NCBI GenBank assembly: GCA_004282895.1
Contig: SHLQ01000004.1
Coordinates: 1 to 50,547, forward strand
Direction: 5' to 3'
From: Acidimicrobiales bacterium
GTDB lineage: Bacteria > Actinomycetota > Acidimicrobiia > Acidimicrobiales > SHLQ01
DNA length: 50,547 nt
In this document: positions 38,139-45,592 of the stretch, piece by piece
Position numbering within the stretch: position 1 is the first letter of the stretch
Layout of the letters: every line of letters starts with the position of its first letter
Notes under the pieces: model-generated
The model's database searches: none
Seen by the model: only the letters and a program-made list of their open reading frames with translations
Told to the model about the DNA's origin: nothing
Translations under genes and position numbers: made by a program

Positions 38139-38780
38139 ATGCCCTCTGACGTTGACGACTTCTTCGGGAGCGCCGATGGTTGGCAGCAGGAGATGCGGCT
38201 CTTGCGATCCATCGTGGGTGACCACGAGCTGACCGAGGCGTTTAAGTGGCGGCAGCCGTGCTACACGACTGCTGAGAACAAGAACGTTGCGATCATCAGT
38301 GGTTTCAAGGAGTACTGCGCGTTGGCGTTCTTCAAGGGGTCGTTGCTCGAGGATCCGGATGGTTGGCTCGAAGCACCGGGGGAGAACTCGCAGTCGAGCC
38401 GGATCTTGAAGTTCACGTCGGTTGGTGAGATCGAAGCGCGTCGGGCCGTCATCGAAGAATTCATCAGGGCGGCGATCGAGGTGGAAGCGGCAGGCAAGAC
38501 CGTCGAGCTGAAAGCGACGAGTGAGTACGAAATGCCCGAAGAGTTGTTGGACGAATTCTCCAGGTCCAGCGAGTTCGAGGCCGCATTCCACGCTCTCACT
38601 CCCGGGCGTCAGCGCGGATTCATCCTGTTCTTCGGAGGCGCAAAACAATCGGCGACCCGCGTTGCTCGTATTGAGAAACACAGAGAGCGGATCTTCGCGG
38701 GCAAGGGTATCCATGATTGCGTCTGCGGACGTTCGCAACGATTGCCCCGCTGCGACGGATCGCACTCCCGTCCCGCGTAA
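38139..38780 (+). CDS. YdeI/DUF1801 family protein with C-terminal CDGSH iron-sulfur motif
   Basis: 213 residues. Residues 1-120 follow the YdeI/DUF1801 pattern (FKWRQPCYTTAENKNVAII, CALAFFKGSLL), and 140-190 carry the usual C-terminal helix region (RQRGFILFF, RIEKHRERIFAGKGIHD). The last residues read CVCGRSQRLPRCDGSH. This matches the CDGSH consensus C-x-C-x2-S-x3-P-x-C-D-G-S-H exactly, with ligands Cys194, Cys196, Cys205 and His209 for a 2Fe-2S cluster. The start is nine bases after ftsX. The function is not known; iron or redox sensing is inference from the motif. Confidence 0.86.
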   Translation: MPSDVDDFFGSADGWQQEMRLLRSIVGDHELTEAFKWRQPCYTTAENKNVAIISGFKEYCALAFFKGSLLEDPDGWLEAPGENSQSSRILKFTSVGEIEARRAVIEEFIRAAIEVEAAGKTVELKATSEYEMPEELLDEFSRSSEFEAAFHALTPGRQRGFILFFGGAKQSATRVARIEKHRERIFAGKGIHDCVCGRSQRLPRCDGSHSRPA

Positions 38781-38838
38781 GACTTGGGGGGATGTCGGGC
38801 GGCAGAGCTCAGGCCTATCGGTGAGGGGCTGGAGGCTG

Positions 38839-38881
38839 GCAACCCTTCGGGTTGCTTGGAGATTTTCGGCTTCGCCGAAAA
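38839..38881 (+). terminator. Two tandem hairpins with TTC loops upstream of the dehydrogenase gene
   Basis: GCAACCC-TTC-GGGTTGC (38839-38855) and TTTTCGGC-TTC-GCCGAAAA (38863-38881) are perfect 7- and 8-bp stems with identical three-base loops, separated by seven bases. They lie between the YdeI-like gene and the dehydrogenase gene on the same strand. The second stem is flanked by A/T runs within the stem, but no separate T-tract follows. They could be a double terminator or an mRNA-processing structure. Confidence 0.5.
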
Positions 38882-38934
38882 CTCATGCCACCGGTCTCCC
38901 AACTATGCTGTCGCAAGTCTAGACAGGGGGATGT

Positions 38935-40017
38935 ATGTCGCAGAAGGTGAAGGCTGTTATTGCGCGGGCGAAGGGTGAGCCCGTGGAGGTCGTCACGATC
39001 GATGTGCCCGACCCGGGTCCGGGTGAAGCGCTCATCGAGATACAGGCGTGTGGGGTGTGCCACACGGACCTCCACTACCGCGAAGGTGCAATCAACGACG
39101 AGTTCCCCTTCCTGCTGGGACACGAGGCATCGGGCATCGTCGAGGCGGTCGGTCCCGACGTCACGGACGTCGCTCCGGGCGATTTTGTCATCCTGAACTG
39201 GCGAGCGGTGTGCGGCGAGTGTCGCAGCTGCAAACGCGGCAACCCGCACCTCTGTTTCAATACCCACAATGCAACACAGAAGATGACGCTCGATGGGGTC
39301 GAGCTCTCGCCGGCGCTCGGCATCGGCGCCTTCGCCGAGAAGACGCTGGTCGCCGCCGGTCAGGCAACGAAAGTGGATCCCACCGTTCGGCCAGAGGTGG
39401 CCGGACTCATCGGCTGCGGCGTCATGGCGGGCCTTGGCGCTGCACTCAACACCGGCAACGTACGCCGGGGCGACTCGGTCGCTGTGTTCGGCTGTGGCGG
39501 CGTGGGTGACGCGGCCATCGAAGGTGCGCGTATCGCCGGTGCCAGCACGATCATTGCGGTCGACATCGATGACACAAAACTCGAGTGGGCCAAGAGCTTC
39601 GGTGCCACGCACACCGTCAACTCTTCTCAGACCGACCCCATCGAAGCCATCCGAGAACTCACCGGCGGCCATGGTGTGGATGTGGCGATCGAAGCGGTTG
39701 GACTCCCCGTCACGTACGAGCAGGCGTTCTATGCCCGCGACCTTGCCGGAACGGTGGTGCTCGTGGGTGTACCCAACCCGGAGATGAAGATCGAGCTGCC
39801 GCTCATCGAGGTCTTCGGACGAGGCGGCTCGCTCAAGTCCTCGTGGTACGGCGATTGTCTGCCGAGCCGGGATTTCCCGATGCTCATCGACCTCTACCAG
39901 CAGGGGCGTCTGAACCTCGACGGTTTCGTCAGCGAGACGATCGGCATCGACGGCGTCGAGGAAGCGTTCCACAAGATGGAAGAGGGTTCGGTCCTGCGCT
40001 CGGTCGTGGTGCTGTGA
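38935..40017 (+). CDS. Zinc-dependent alcohol dehydrogenase, MscR-like (mycothiol-dependent formaldehyde dehydrogenase)
   Basis: 360-residue medium-chain dehydrogenase. CGVCHTD (Cys42) and GHEASG hold the catalytic zinc; [15 protein letters not shown] is the structural zinc lobe; [19 protein letters not shown] is the NAD-binding loop. The sequence resembles S-nitrosomycothiol reductase/formaldehyde dehydrogenase. The following MBL gene overlaps by four bases, the same pair as Rv2259-Rv2260 in M. tuberculosis as I recall. It would oxidise the formaldehyde-mycothiol adduct. A general class III-type alcohol dehydrogenase is the alternative. Confidence 0.85.
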   Translation: MSQKVKAVIARAKGEPVEVVTIDVPDPGPGEALIEIQACGVCHTDLHYREGAINDEFPFLLGHEASGIVEAVGPDVTDVAPGDFVILNWRAVCGECRSCKRGNPHLCFNTHNATQKMTLDGVELSPALGIGAFAEKTLVAAGQATKVDPTVRPEVAGLIGCGVMAGLGAALNTGNVRRGDSVAVFGCGGVGDAAIEGARIAGASTIIAVDIDDTKLEWAKSFGATHTVNSSQTDPIEAIRELTGGHGVDVAIEAVGLPVTYEQAFYARDLAGTVVLVGVPNPEMKIELPLIEVFGRGGSLKSSWYGDCLPSRDFPMLIDLYQQGRLNLDGFVSETIGIDGVEEAFHKMEEGSVLRSVVVL

Positions 40018-40622
40018 GCTTGCGAATCGATCACGTCGTCACCAGTGGCATTTTCTCCCTCGATGGAGATGACTTCGAGGTGGACAACAACATCTGGCTG
40101 CTGGGCGACGATGACGAGGTATTGATCTTCGATGCCGCCCACGACCATCGCCCAATCCTCGATGCCGTCGGTGGCCGCAAGGTGACGGCCGTAGTGTGCA
40201 CCCACGGACACAACGACCACATCAACGCCGCAGTCGAGCTCGCTACCGTAGCGAACGCGCCCATATGGCTGCACGCCGATGACACGATGCTGTGGGATGT
40301 CGTGAACCCCGACCGCCGCATCGACGCCCCGCTGATGGATGGCCAGTCGATCACGATCGCCGGGTCCGACGTTGCGGTGATGCACACGCCGGGACATTCG
40401 CCCGGCGGCTGTTGCTTTCATGTTCCTGACCTCGCGACCGTCTTCAGCGGTGACACGCTGTTCAACGGGGGACCGGGGGCGACCGGACGTTCATTCTCCA
40501 GCCACGATCTGCTCGTGGAGTCGATCCGGCGAAGCCTCATGCCCCTCGACGACATCACGGTCGTAAAAACCGGACACGGAGACGACACGTCCATCGGGGC
40601 CGAGCGCGCCGGAATCGGTTGA
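40014..40622 (+). CDS. Metallo-beta-lactamase fold hydrolase
   Basis: 202 residues from a GTG that overlaps the dehydrogenase stop codon as GTGA; the longer track ORF lies in an unrelated frame of that gene. THGHNDH is the HxHxDH dinuclear metal motif, HTPGHSPGG supplies the third histidine and FSGDTLF the bridging aspartate. Proteins of this type next to MscR are proposed to hydrolyse the thioester or S-formyl product in mycothiol-dependent detoxification, like a glyoxalase II. The substrate is inferred from context. Confidence 0.9.
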   Translation: MSLRIDHVVTSGIFSLDGDDFEVDNNIWLLGDDDEVLIFDAAHDHRPILDAVGGRKVTAVVCTHGHNDHINAAVELATVANAPIWLHADDTMLWDVVNPDRRIDAPLMDGQSITIAGSDVAVMHTPGHSPGGCCFHVPDLATVFSGDTLFNGGPGATGRSFSSHDLLVESIRRSLMPLDDITVVKTGHGDDTSIGAERAGIG

Positions 40623-40637
40623 TTCTCACGAAGCCGG

Positions 40638-41588
40638 CTACTGCAAGGCGGCCCAGATGATCGAGTCGATGATCTGTTGGCCTTCCTCCATGTTTGTGTG
40701 AAAGCCATCTTCGATTGCGCCGCGGGATGCGTCTTCGCCCTGAAAGACCACGGTCATCGTCTCGCCGGCGACATCCACGATCGACACAAGTGCCGTTCCA
40801 AGAGGCCCGACTCCGATCGCGGTCTGCTGGTTTCCATCGGTGAAAGCGATCGGTGCGTCGAGGTCGCCCTGGAATTGCCCTCCCGGCGTCGGACTGATCG
40901 CGTGGGTGTACAGAAAACGGATTCCTTCTGCACCGCCGATCGTCGCTGGCTCCTCGTCGCTCACGATGGCCCCGTCGACTGAGGAAAGAAGTTCCTTGGT
41001 GGCCTCGATGCCGCCCTGCTCGAGTCGGACAACCGAGACGGATCCGTTGATGCAGTTGTGTCTGGTGCGGGACGTCGCCTGAGGGACACAAATCGCGAAC
41101 CGATCTTCGGTGTTCCACAGCTGTGAGCTGTTCCAATCGCCCATCGCGGTGAACGCAAACGGCACTGACGCCTGAGCAGGTATCCACTGGCCAGTACCAC
41201 TGCCCAGCCACACGGGGATTCCGCTAAGCGATGACGCTGCAACCGTCGTGGCGGGCACCGCCGTTGTGGTGGGCGCTGTTGATGTCGACGTGACCAACTC
41301 GACCGTTGTGGTGGGCCCGGAGTCGATCGTCACGATCGAGCCGTCGCCATCGCGGAGGAGTGCCCACGTGGTGAGACCCACCACCAGGACCACGACCGCT
41401 GCGGCGAGCCAGGGCAGGTGCTTTCCGTCGGCACCCGCCGATTCGTCGTGCGCGATCTCGGAGGCTTCCGCCTCTTCCAGCAGGAAGCGATAGTCGACTG
41501 GGCCGACGTCGTCGAGGTCGAAGGCGTCCACATCGGGAGCTGGATTTGCTTCTGCGAGGAGCAGGGCGGCTTCGTTCTCAGAGATCAT
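40638..41588 (-). CDS. Putative membrane anti-sigma factor with extracytoplasmic sensor domain
   Basis: 316 residues. An acidic cytosolic N-terminus (1-57) precedes one membrane helix (about 58-79), a Thr-rich linker (about 88-110) and an external domain (115-316). The zinc anti-sigma motif HxxxCxxC is absent, so sigma binding would use another N-terminal helix. The ATG overlaps the sigma stop codon (ATGA), the usual layout for a cognate anti-sigma. The ectodomain has two Cys (in RFAICVP and RHNCING) that could form a disulfide, and motifs such as IGGAEGIRFLYTHA. No named domain is recognised. Assignment rests mainly on context and topology. Confidence 0.72.
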   Translation of the reverse strand: MISENEAALLLAEANPAPDVDAFDLDDVGPVDYRFLLEEAEASEIAHDESAGADGKHLPWLAAAVVVLVVGLTTWALLRDGDGSIVTIDSGPTTTVELVTSTSTAPTTTAVPATTVAASSLSGIPVWLGSGTGQWIPAQASVPFAFTAMGDWNSSQLWNTEDRFAICVPQATSRTRHNCINGSVSVVRLEQGGIEATKELLSSVDGAIVSDEEPATIGGAEGIRFLYTHAISPTPGGQFQGDLDAPIAFTDGNQQTAIGVGPLGTALVSIVDVAGETMTVVFQGEDASRGAIEDGFHTNMEEGQQIIDSIIWAALQ

Positions 41589-42133
41589 TGCGCTCCTCCT
41601 TCGACGGTGATGGAGCCGTTCGAGGCTGTCGCCTCTAGACGGTTGTATGAGTCGGCCAGGCGCTTCTTGGCTCGTGAGAGCCGCTGACGTGCAGCTTCCT
41701 CGGAGATGGAGAGGGCAATCGCCAAGTCGCTTCCAGGCAGCTCCTCCCAGATCGACAGCCGCAGCACCTCCTGGTCATCGGAGCTGAGGTCGCCTAGTGC
41801 GCTCAGGATCTGGCTGGTTTCGTGTCGCATCACGATCACATCGTCGGGGGCATCTTCACGAGGCGGCCCAATCGATGCCAGCTTCTGGCCGAGCCGTTTC
41901 GCGCGAAACGAACTCCGATGCGCGTTCGAAACGACTCCTCGCGCAATTCCATAGAGCCAAGGCAGGGCGTCGGAACCGTGAGGTGCCTGGTCGATCTTCC
42001 GCCAAGCCGTCAGGAAGGTCTCGGCGGCCGCGTCCTTGGCCCGATCAGATGACGTTCTGCGGTAGCAGTAGGCGTGTACCGGACGGAAATGGTCTTGATA
42101 CATCTCGCCGAAACGGGACTCGCTGGAAGTCAT
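41585..42133 (-). CDS. ECF-type RNA polymerase sigma factor
   Basis: 182 residues from ATG 42133, which has GGAAG just upstream; the track start is 32 codons longer and lacks a ribosome-binding site. Region 2 (about 9-75) shows FGEMYQDHFRPVHAYCYRR and AETFLTAWRKID, and region 4 (about 115-165) has DQEVLRLSIWEELPGSDLAIALSISEEAARQRLSRAKKRL with the helix-turn-helix. It directs RNA polymerase to specific promoters, probably including its own and that of the divergent lipoprotein. It is coupled to the anti-sigma gene. Confidence 0.88.
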   Translation of the reverse strand: MTSSESRFGEMYQDHFRPVHAYCYRRTSSDRAKDAAAETFLTAWRKIDQAPHGSDALPWLYGIARGVVSNAHRSSFRAKRLGQKLASIGPPREDAPDDVIVMRHETSQILSALGDLSSDDQEVLRLSIWEELPGSDLAIALSISEEAARQRLSRAKKRLADSYNRLEATASNGSITVEGGAQ

Positions 42134-42165
42134 CGGGCTTCCAGACGGATCCAACGCTGCGAAAC

Positions 42166-42189
42166 GACTCATACACAAGAGTATGAGTC
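42166..42189. promoter_or_regulatory. Perfect 9-bp inverted repeat overlapping the sigma-operon promoter
   Basis: GACTCATAC (42166-42174) and GTATGAGTC (42181-42189) are a perfect inverted repeat around a 6-base spacer. The element overlaps the likely minus-strand -10 box (42180-42185) and transcription start of the sigma gene. It could be a repressor operator or a 5' UTR hairpin. Confidence 0.55.
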
Positions 42190-42204
42190 CACCTCGGCCA
42201 CGTT

Positions 42205-42254
42205 GTGACAGTTGGATTTTGCCTGTCACGAACGAGTGGACCCGGACCTATACC
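42205..42254. promoter_or_regulatory. Candidate divergent ECF promoters with mirrored CTGTCAC boxes
   Basis: GTGACAG (42205-42211) and CTGTCAC (42223-42229) are inverted copies, each pointing outward as a TGTCAC -35-like box. In both directions ATAC follows exactly 20 bases later (plus strand in TATACC at 42249-42254, minus strand in CATACT at 42185-42180). AAC lies just downstream of each box, as in many ECF -35 elements. One promoter would serve the lipoprotein and the other the sigma operon. This reading is inference from symmetry. Confidence 0.55.
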
Positions 42255-42278
42255 TGCCGAGAGGCGAAGGAGAATGGT

Positions 42279-43022
42279 GTGGGACAACGAGTGAAGTCAG
42301 ACGGCAAACGAGGGCATGGCTGGTTGCTCGTCGCCGCGATGGTTGTGGCGGGGTGTGGCGGAGCGGAAGCCACGGAGACGAACGAGGCTGCTGCGGTCGA
42401 CACGACGATCACCGAACTCACAACAACAACAACGGGTGAGCCAACCACGACGTCGGCTGTGCCATCGACGACAACGACAGCTCCGTCGACCACATCGACG
42501 ACGGCCGAACCGGAGGCTGGGGTCCGATCCGGCGATGTCATTTTGGGAGAGGCGGAGATCGACCTGCTGGATCCGATTGTCACGCTGACAGCCGACGAGC
42601 CGTGGAACGTTCACGCCGACTCGGTGGATGGAGCGATCATCCTGCAGGACCCCGAGCTGGTTTCTGAGTACACCCGGGGACTCATGCTTCTGGAGGCGAC
42701 GAAACCCTTTGGGGCGTCGATCGATGAGTGGGCCGATGCAAACGAAGCTGCGACCATCGAGAGCCGCGCCGAGACGCAAGTCGGTGGTCTGGACGCGATC
42801 GTGTACGACATCTCCTACGTTGGAGACAACGATCTCGCAATCCTCACAGCCCCGTGCTGTGGCGGCAGAATCATCGTTCGCAACACCGAGTATTACCGGG
42901 TGTGGATGATCGAAACCGGCCGTGACCGACCCTTCGCGCTCTTCTCCGCGGTCCTGACCGATGACATCGAATGGCTCGATAAGGCGGAGCGTCTGGTCGC
43001 AACAGTGGAGTTCGACTCCTAG
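42279..43022 (+). CDS. Secreted lipoprotein divergent from the sigma/anti-sigma pair
   Basis: 247 residues from GTG 42279, with AAGGAG six bases upstream. The basic N-terminus is followed by a hydrophobic stretch and the lipobox VAGC (Cys26). A Thr/Ser-rich linker (about 36-75) leads to a globular domain (about 80-247) of unknown family. Features such as VGGLDAIVYDISYVGD and the closing AERLVATVEF resemble the anti-sigma ectodomain in placement and length. It shares the divergent promoter region with the sigma gene, so it is probably a member of the regulon and may act in signal sensing. Function unknown. Confidence 0.82.
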   Translation: MGQRVKSDGKRGHGWLLVAAMVVAGCGGAEATETNEAAAVDTTITELTTTTTGEPTTTSAVPSTTTTAPSTTSTTAEPEAGVRSGDVILGEAEIDLLDPIVTLTADEPWNVHADSVDGAIILQDPELVSEYTRGLMLLEATKPFGASIDEWADANEAATIESRAETQVGGLDAIVYDISYVGDNDLAILTAPCCGGRIIVRNTEYYRVWMIETGRDRPFALFSAVLTDDIEWLDKAERLVATVEFDS

Positions 43023-43039
43023 ACAAAGTGTCAAAATCG

Positions 43040-43053
43040 GTTGATTAATCAAC
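43040..43053. promoter_or_regulatory. Perfect 14-bp AT-rich palindrome between lipoprotein and DUF4397 genes
   Basis: GTTGATTAATCAAC is its own reverse complement. It is preceded by AAAATCG and followed by GTTTTCGG, so as RNA it could fold into a short hairpin flanked by A- and T-tracts, a bidirectional terminator for the lipoprotein gene ending 18 bases before. Alternatively it is an operator for the DUF4397-sortase operon. The 133-base gap is the most AT-rich stretch seen in this part of the window. Confidence 0.5.
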
Positions 43054-43155
43054 GTTTTCGGCCGAACGTCAAAAATCAGTGCTAAATCTGCATCCGAATC
43101 GAGTGTTCCGGCCGTAAGTCGGGTATCCATTCCACAAACCCTTGGAGATACCCAC

Positions 43156-43950
43156 ATGAAACTACGAATTGCATTCATCCTTGCGCTCGTCGCAGCGCTG
43201 TTCGCACCGGCAGCAGCCGGCGCTCAGGACGCCGCCCGGATCCACCTGATCCACGGCATCCCTGACACCGCCGTCGATGTTGCCGCTGGTGGCGACGTTG
43301 TCATCCCCGGATTCAACTTCGGCGACACCCAGGATCTCTCCGGCTTCGCTGGCACGACCCTTCCTGGTGTGCAGGTTCTGCTCGAAGGCACCGACACGGT
43401 GGCCATCGACATTGGCGATCTTCCGATCCCCGCATCGGGCAACATCACCGCCATTGCACACCTTGACGCCGAAGGCACCCCGACGGTCAGCATCTTCTCG
43501 AACGACGTGTCCGAAATCGCTGCCGGCCAGGGTCGCATAACGGTCCGCCACACCGCCGCTGCTCCTGCAGTCGACATTCTCGCTGACGGCGCCGTCGCCT
43601 TCTCGAACGTCCCGAATGGCGAAGAGGGTGGCCTTGACCTCCCCGCAGGAACCATCTCGGCTGAGGTTGTCCCCACCGGTGAAACCGAGCCCGTCGTCAT
43701 CGGCCCGGCTCCTCTGCCAATCGGTGAAGGCTCCTCGCTCATCGTGTACGCCGTCGGCTCGCTCGAAGGTGGCTCGCTCACGGTACTCACCGAGACCATC
43801 GATGGCCTTGGTGCGGTTCCCGCTCTCGTGAACGCTGGCAACAGCCCGGTCTCGAGCTCGAACCCGCTGCCCTTCCTGCTGATTGCCGGATTCGTCATCG
43901 CCTCGCTCGGCGTTGCCGGAACCCGTCGCACCGCAACGGTTCGCAGCTAA
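43156..43950 (+). CDS. DUF4397 surface protein
   Basis: 264 residues. A signal peptide (about 1-23, ending AGA before QDAARIH) is followed by two related halves: RIHLIHGIPDTAVDVAAGG and ITVRHTAAAPAVDILADG begin consecutive DUF4397 units. A Ser/Asn-rich stretch, a hydrophobic helix (about 238-255) and a basic tail (GTRRTATVRS) end the protein, the layout of a cell-wall sorting signal but without a clear LPxTG. GGAG lies 8 bases before the ATG. A sortase gene begins two bases after its stop, so this is its likely substrate. The function of DUF4397 is unknown. Confidence 0.87.
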   Translation: MKLRIAFILALVAALFAPAAAGAQDAARIHLIHGIPDTAVDVAAGGDVVIPGFNFGDTQDLSGFAGTTLPGVQVLLEGTDTVAIDIGDLPIPASGNITAIAHLDAEGTPTVSIFSNDVSEIAAGQGRITVRHTAAAPAVDILADGAVAFSNVPNGEEGGLDLPAGTISAEVVPTGETEPVVIGPAPLPIGEGSSLIVYAVGSLEGGSLTVLTETIDGLGAVPALVNAGNSPVSSSNPLPFLLIAGFVIASLGVAGTRRTATVRS

Positions 43951-43952
43951 TA

Positions 43953-44684
43953 ATGCGGCGCACCCTCACCGGGTTCGCCTTCTTTGCAGCAGGGCTGGGC
44001 ATCGCATTTGGCGGTGCCCAGCTCGTTGCTGGTTCGGGAGGTGACCCGCTCTCTGCAGCTGTTGTCACCCCTGTCTCGCCCGTGGTGACGACCACCACGA
44101 CAACCACGACGACCGTGGCACCGATCGGACGTGAAGTCACGGACGGCGTCAGCCCCGAGGTCACCCTCTCGCCATTGGCCGGGACCGTGAAACCCCTCGA
44201 GAGCGCCTTCCCCGAGGTCGCGTTGGACGGGTTCGGGGAACCAATCGGTTTCCAACCACTTCGCCTCTCGCTTCCGTCGATCGATGTGGAGGGCGCGAAC
44301 ATCAACTCCGTCGGCCTCGAAGAGAACGGCGAGCTCGAAATCCCCAGCACGGTTGATGTTGGTTGGTACCGGTTCGGTGCCGGCGTCGATGGGGGAGAAG
44401 GTTCCACCGTCCTCACCGCCCACATCGCCTACAACGGCATCGATGGTGTGTTCCGGCGCCTCAACGAGATTGAGGTCGGCGACTCCGCCTTCGTCGATGT
44501 CGAAGGTGAGGCGATCGAATATCGCGTCACCAACGTGCGCCTCTACGACAAAGAGGCATTGCCCGCAGACTTGTTCCGCGAGGACGGTGACGAACAGATC
44601 GTGCTCATCACCTGCGGCGGGCAATTCAACCCCGAGCTGCGTAGCTACGAGAGCAACGTCGTCGTGACCGCGGTTCCGGTCTGA
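43953..44684 (+). CDS. Class F-like sortase
   Basis: 243 residues. An N-terminal membrane helix (about 5-27), a Thr-rich linker (a run of nine Thr) and a sortase beta-barrel (about 95-243). The catalytic residues are visible: His157 in VLTAHIAYNG, Cys221 in VLITCGGQF and Arg230 in ELRSYESNV. Sortases cleave a sorting signal and attach the protein to the envelope. The gene is two bases after the DUF4397 gene, so the pair should be co-expressed. The lack of an LPxTG in the neighbour suggests a different recognition sequence. Confidence 0.87.
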   Translation: MRRTLTGFAFFAAGLGIAFGGAQLVAGSGGDPLSAAVVTPVSPVVTTTTTTTTTVAPIGREVTDGVSPEVTLSPLAGTVKPLESAFPEVALDGFGEPIGFQPLRLSLPSIDVEGANINSVGLEENGELEIPSTVDVGWYRFGAGVDGGEGSTVLTAHIAYNGIDGVFRRLNEIEVGDSAFVDVEGEAIEYRVTNVRLYDKEALPADLFREDGDEQIVLITCGGQFNPELRSYESNVVVTAVPV

Positions 44685-44687
44685 TCG

Positions 44688-45506
44688 TTACTCGATCACA
44701 AGCCCCTCGAGCTCAGGATTTGGCGCGAACTCCGCCTCGGTCAGTTGCTCGAGCGTATTGATCATCAACTGGGTGATCAACAGGTTGCGATACCACTTGC
44801 GGTCTGCGGGAATCGCATACCACGGCGCATGGGGCAGTGATGTTTCCGAGAGCATGTCGCCAAACGCGGCCTGATAGTCGTCCCACAGCTTGCGCTCTTC
44901 GAGGTCGCCGAAGCTGAACTTCCAGTGTTTCTCAGGATTGTCGACCCGGTCCTGGAGCCGTTGGCGTTGTTCGTCCTTGCTGATGTGCAGGTAGATCTTC
45001 ACGATGGTCGTGCCTTCGTCAGCCAACAGCTGCTCGAAGTTGCGAATGTGCTCGTATCGCTTGCGCCACACCTCTGCGGGTACATAGTTGTGCACCCGCA
45101 CCACCAGGACGTCCTCGTAATGGCTGCGGTTGAACACCGTGATGTGCCCGGTGGCTGGCGTGTTCTTGTGCACCCGCCACAGGTAGTCGTGCGACAGCTC
45201 TTTCTCGGTCGGCTTCTTGAACGAGACGACGTGTACTCCCTGCGGGTTGGTGCGATCGAACACCGCGCGGATGGTGCCGTCCTTGCCGCCGGTGTCGGTG
45301 GCCTGGAGGACGACGAGCAGCTTCTCCTCACCCTTTGCGTACAGATGCTCCTGCAGCACCTCCAGTCGCTTGTTGAGGTCCTTCTGGATCGACTTGGCGT
45401 CGCCCTTGTGGAGCCCACCATGTGCATCGGTCGGAATGGCGTCGAGCCCGGTGAAGCTCGCAGGGTCAATGCGGTACGGGGTGGGATCGATTGTGGCGTC
45501 AGTCAT
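44688..45506 (-). CDS. ppk2: Polyphosphate kinase 2 family protein
   Basis: 272 residues of the PPK2 fold, which transfers phosphate between polyphosphate and nucleotides. QATDTGGKDGT is the Walker A segment, FNRSHYEDVLV the Walker B region with Asn where class I/II enzymes have Asp, and RVDNPEKHWKFSFGD the lid region. The Asn and the YED sequence suggest a class III enzyme able to act on AMP and ADP; this subclass call is from memory. It converges with the sortase gene with three bases between stops. Confidence 0.9.
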   Translation of the reverse strand: MTDATIDPTPYRIDPASFTGLDAIPTDAHGGLHKGDAKSIQKDLNKRLEVLQEHLYAKGEEKLLVVLQATDTGGKDGTIRAVFDRTNPQGVHVVSFKKPTEKELSHDYLWRVHKNTPATGHITVFNRSHYEDVLVVRVHNYVPAEVWRKRYEHIRNFEQLLADEGTTIVKIYLHISKDEQRQRLQDRVDNPEKHWKFSFGDLEERKLWDDYQAAFGDMLSETSLPHAPWYAIPADRKWYRNLLITQLMINTLEQLTEAEFAPNPELEGLVIE

Positions 45507-45592
45507 GGTCCCCGAGTGTATGGGTCATGTCAGGGGTGAATCAGGGTTATCCCCACTAGGCGGGCCGGGCTGCATGCGTCACCATCGAATTC
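45507..45592. promoter_or_regulatory. Divergent intergenic region, ppk2 versus hydroxylase gene
   Basis: 86 bases between divergent starts. It should contain both promoters. I see no strong repeat or hairpin and no box that I would assign. Confidence 0.35.

Noticed and set aside
37344-38765. 473-codon minus-strand ORF antisense to ftsX and the YdeI-like gene
   Set aside because: It spans two well-supported genes and the gap between them with Arg/Asp/Leu-rich low-information sequence; a shadow ORF.
38815-39972. 385-codon minus-strand ORF opposite the dehydrogenase
   Set aside because: Opposite a gene with complete zinc and NAD motifs; the antisense frame shows none.
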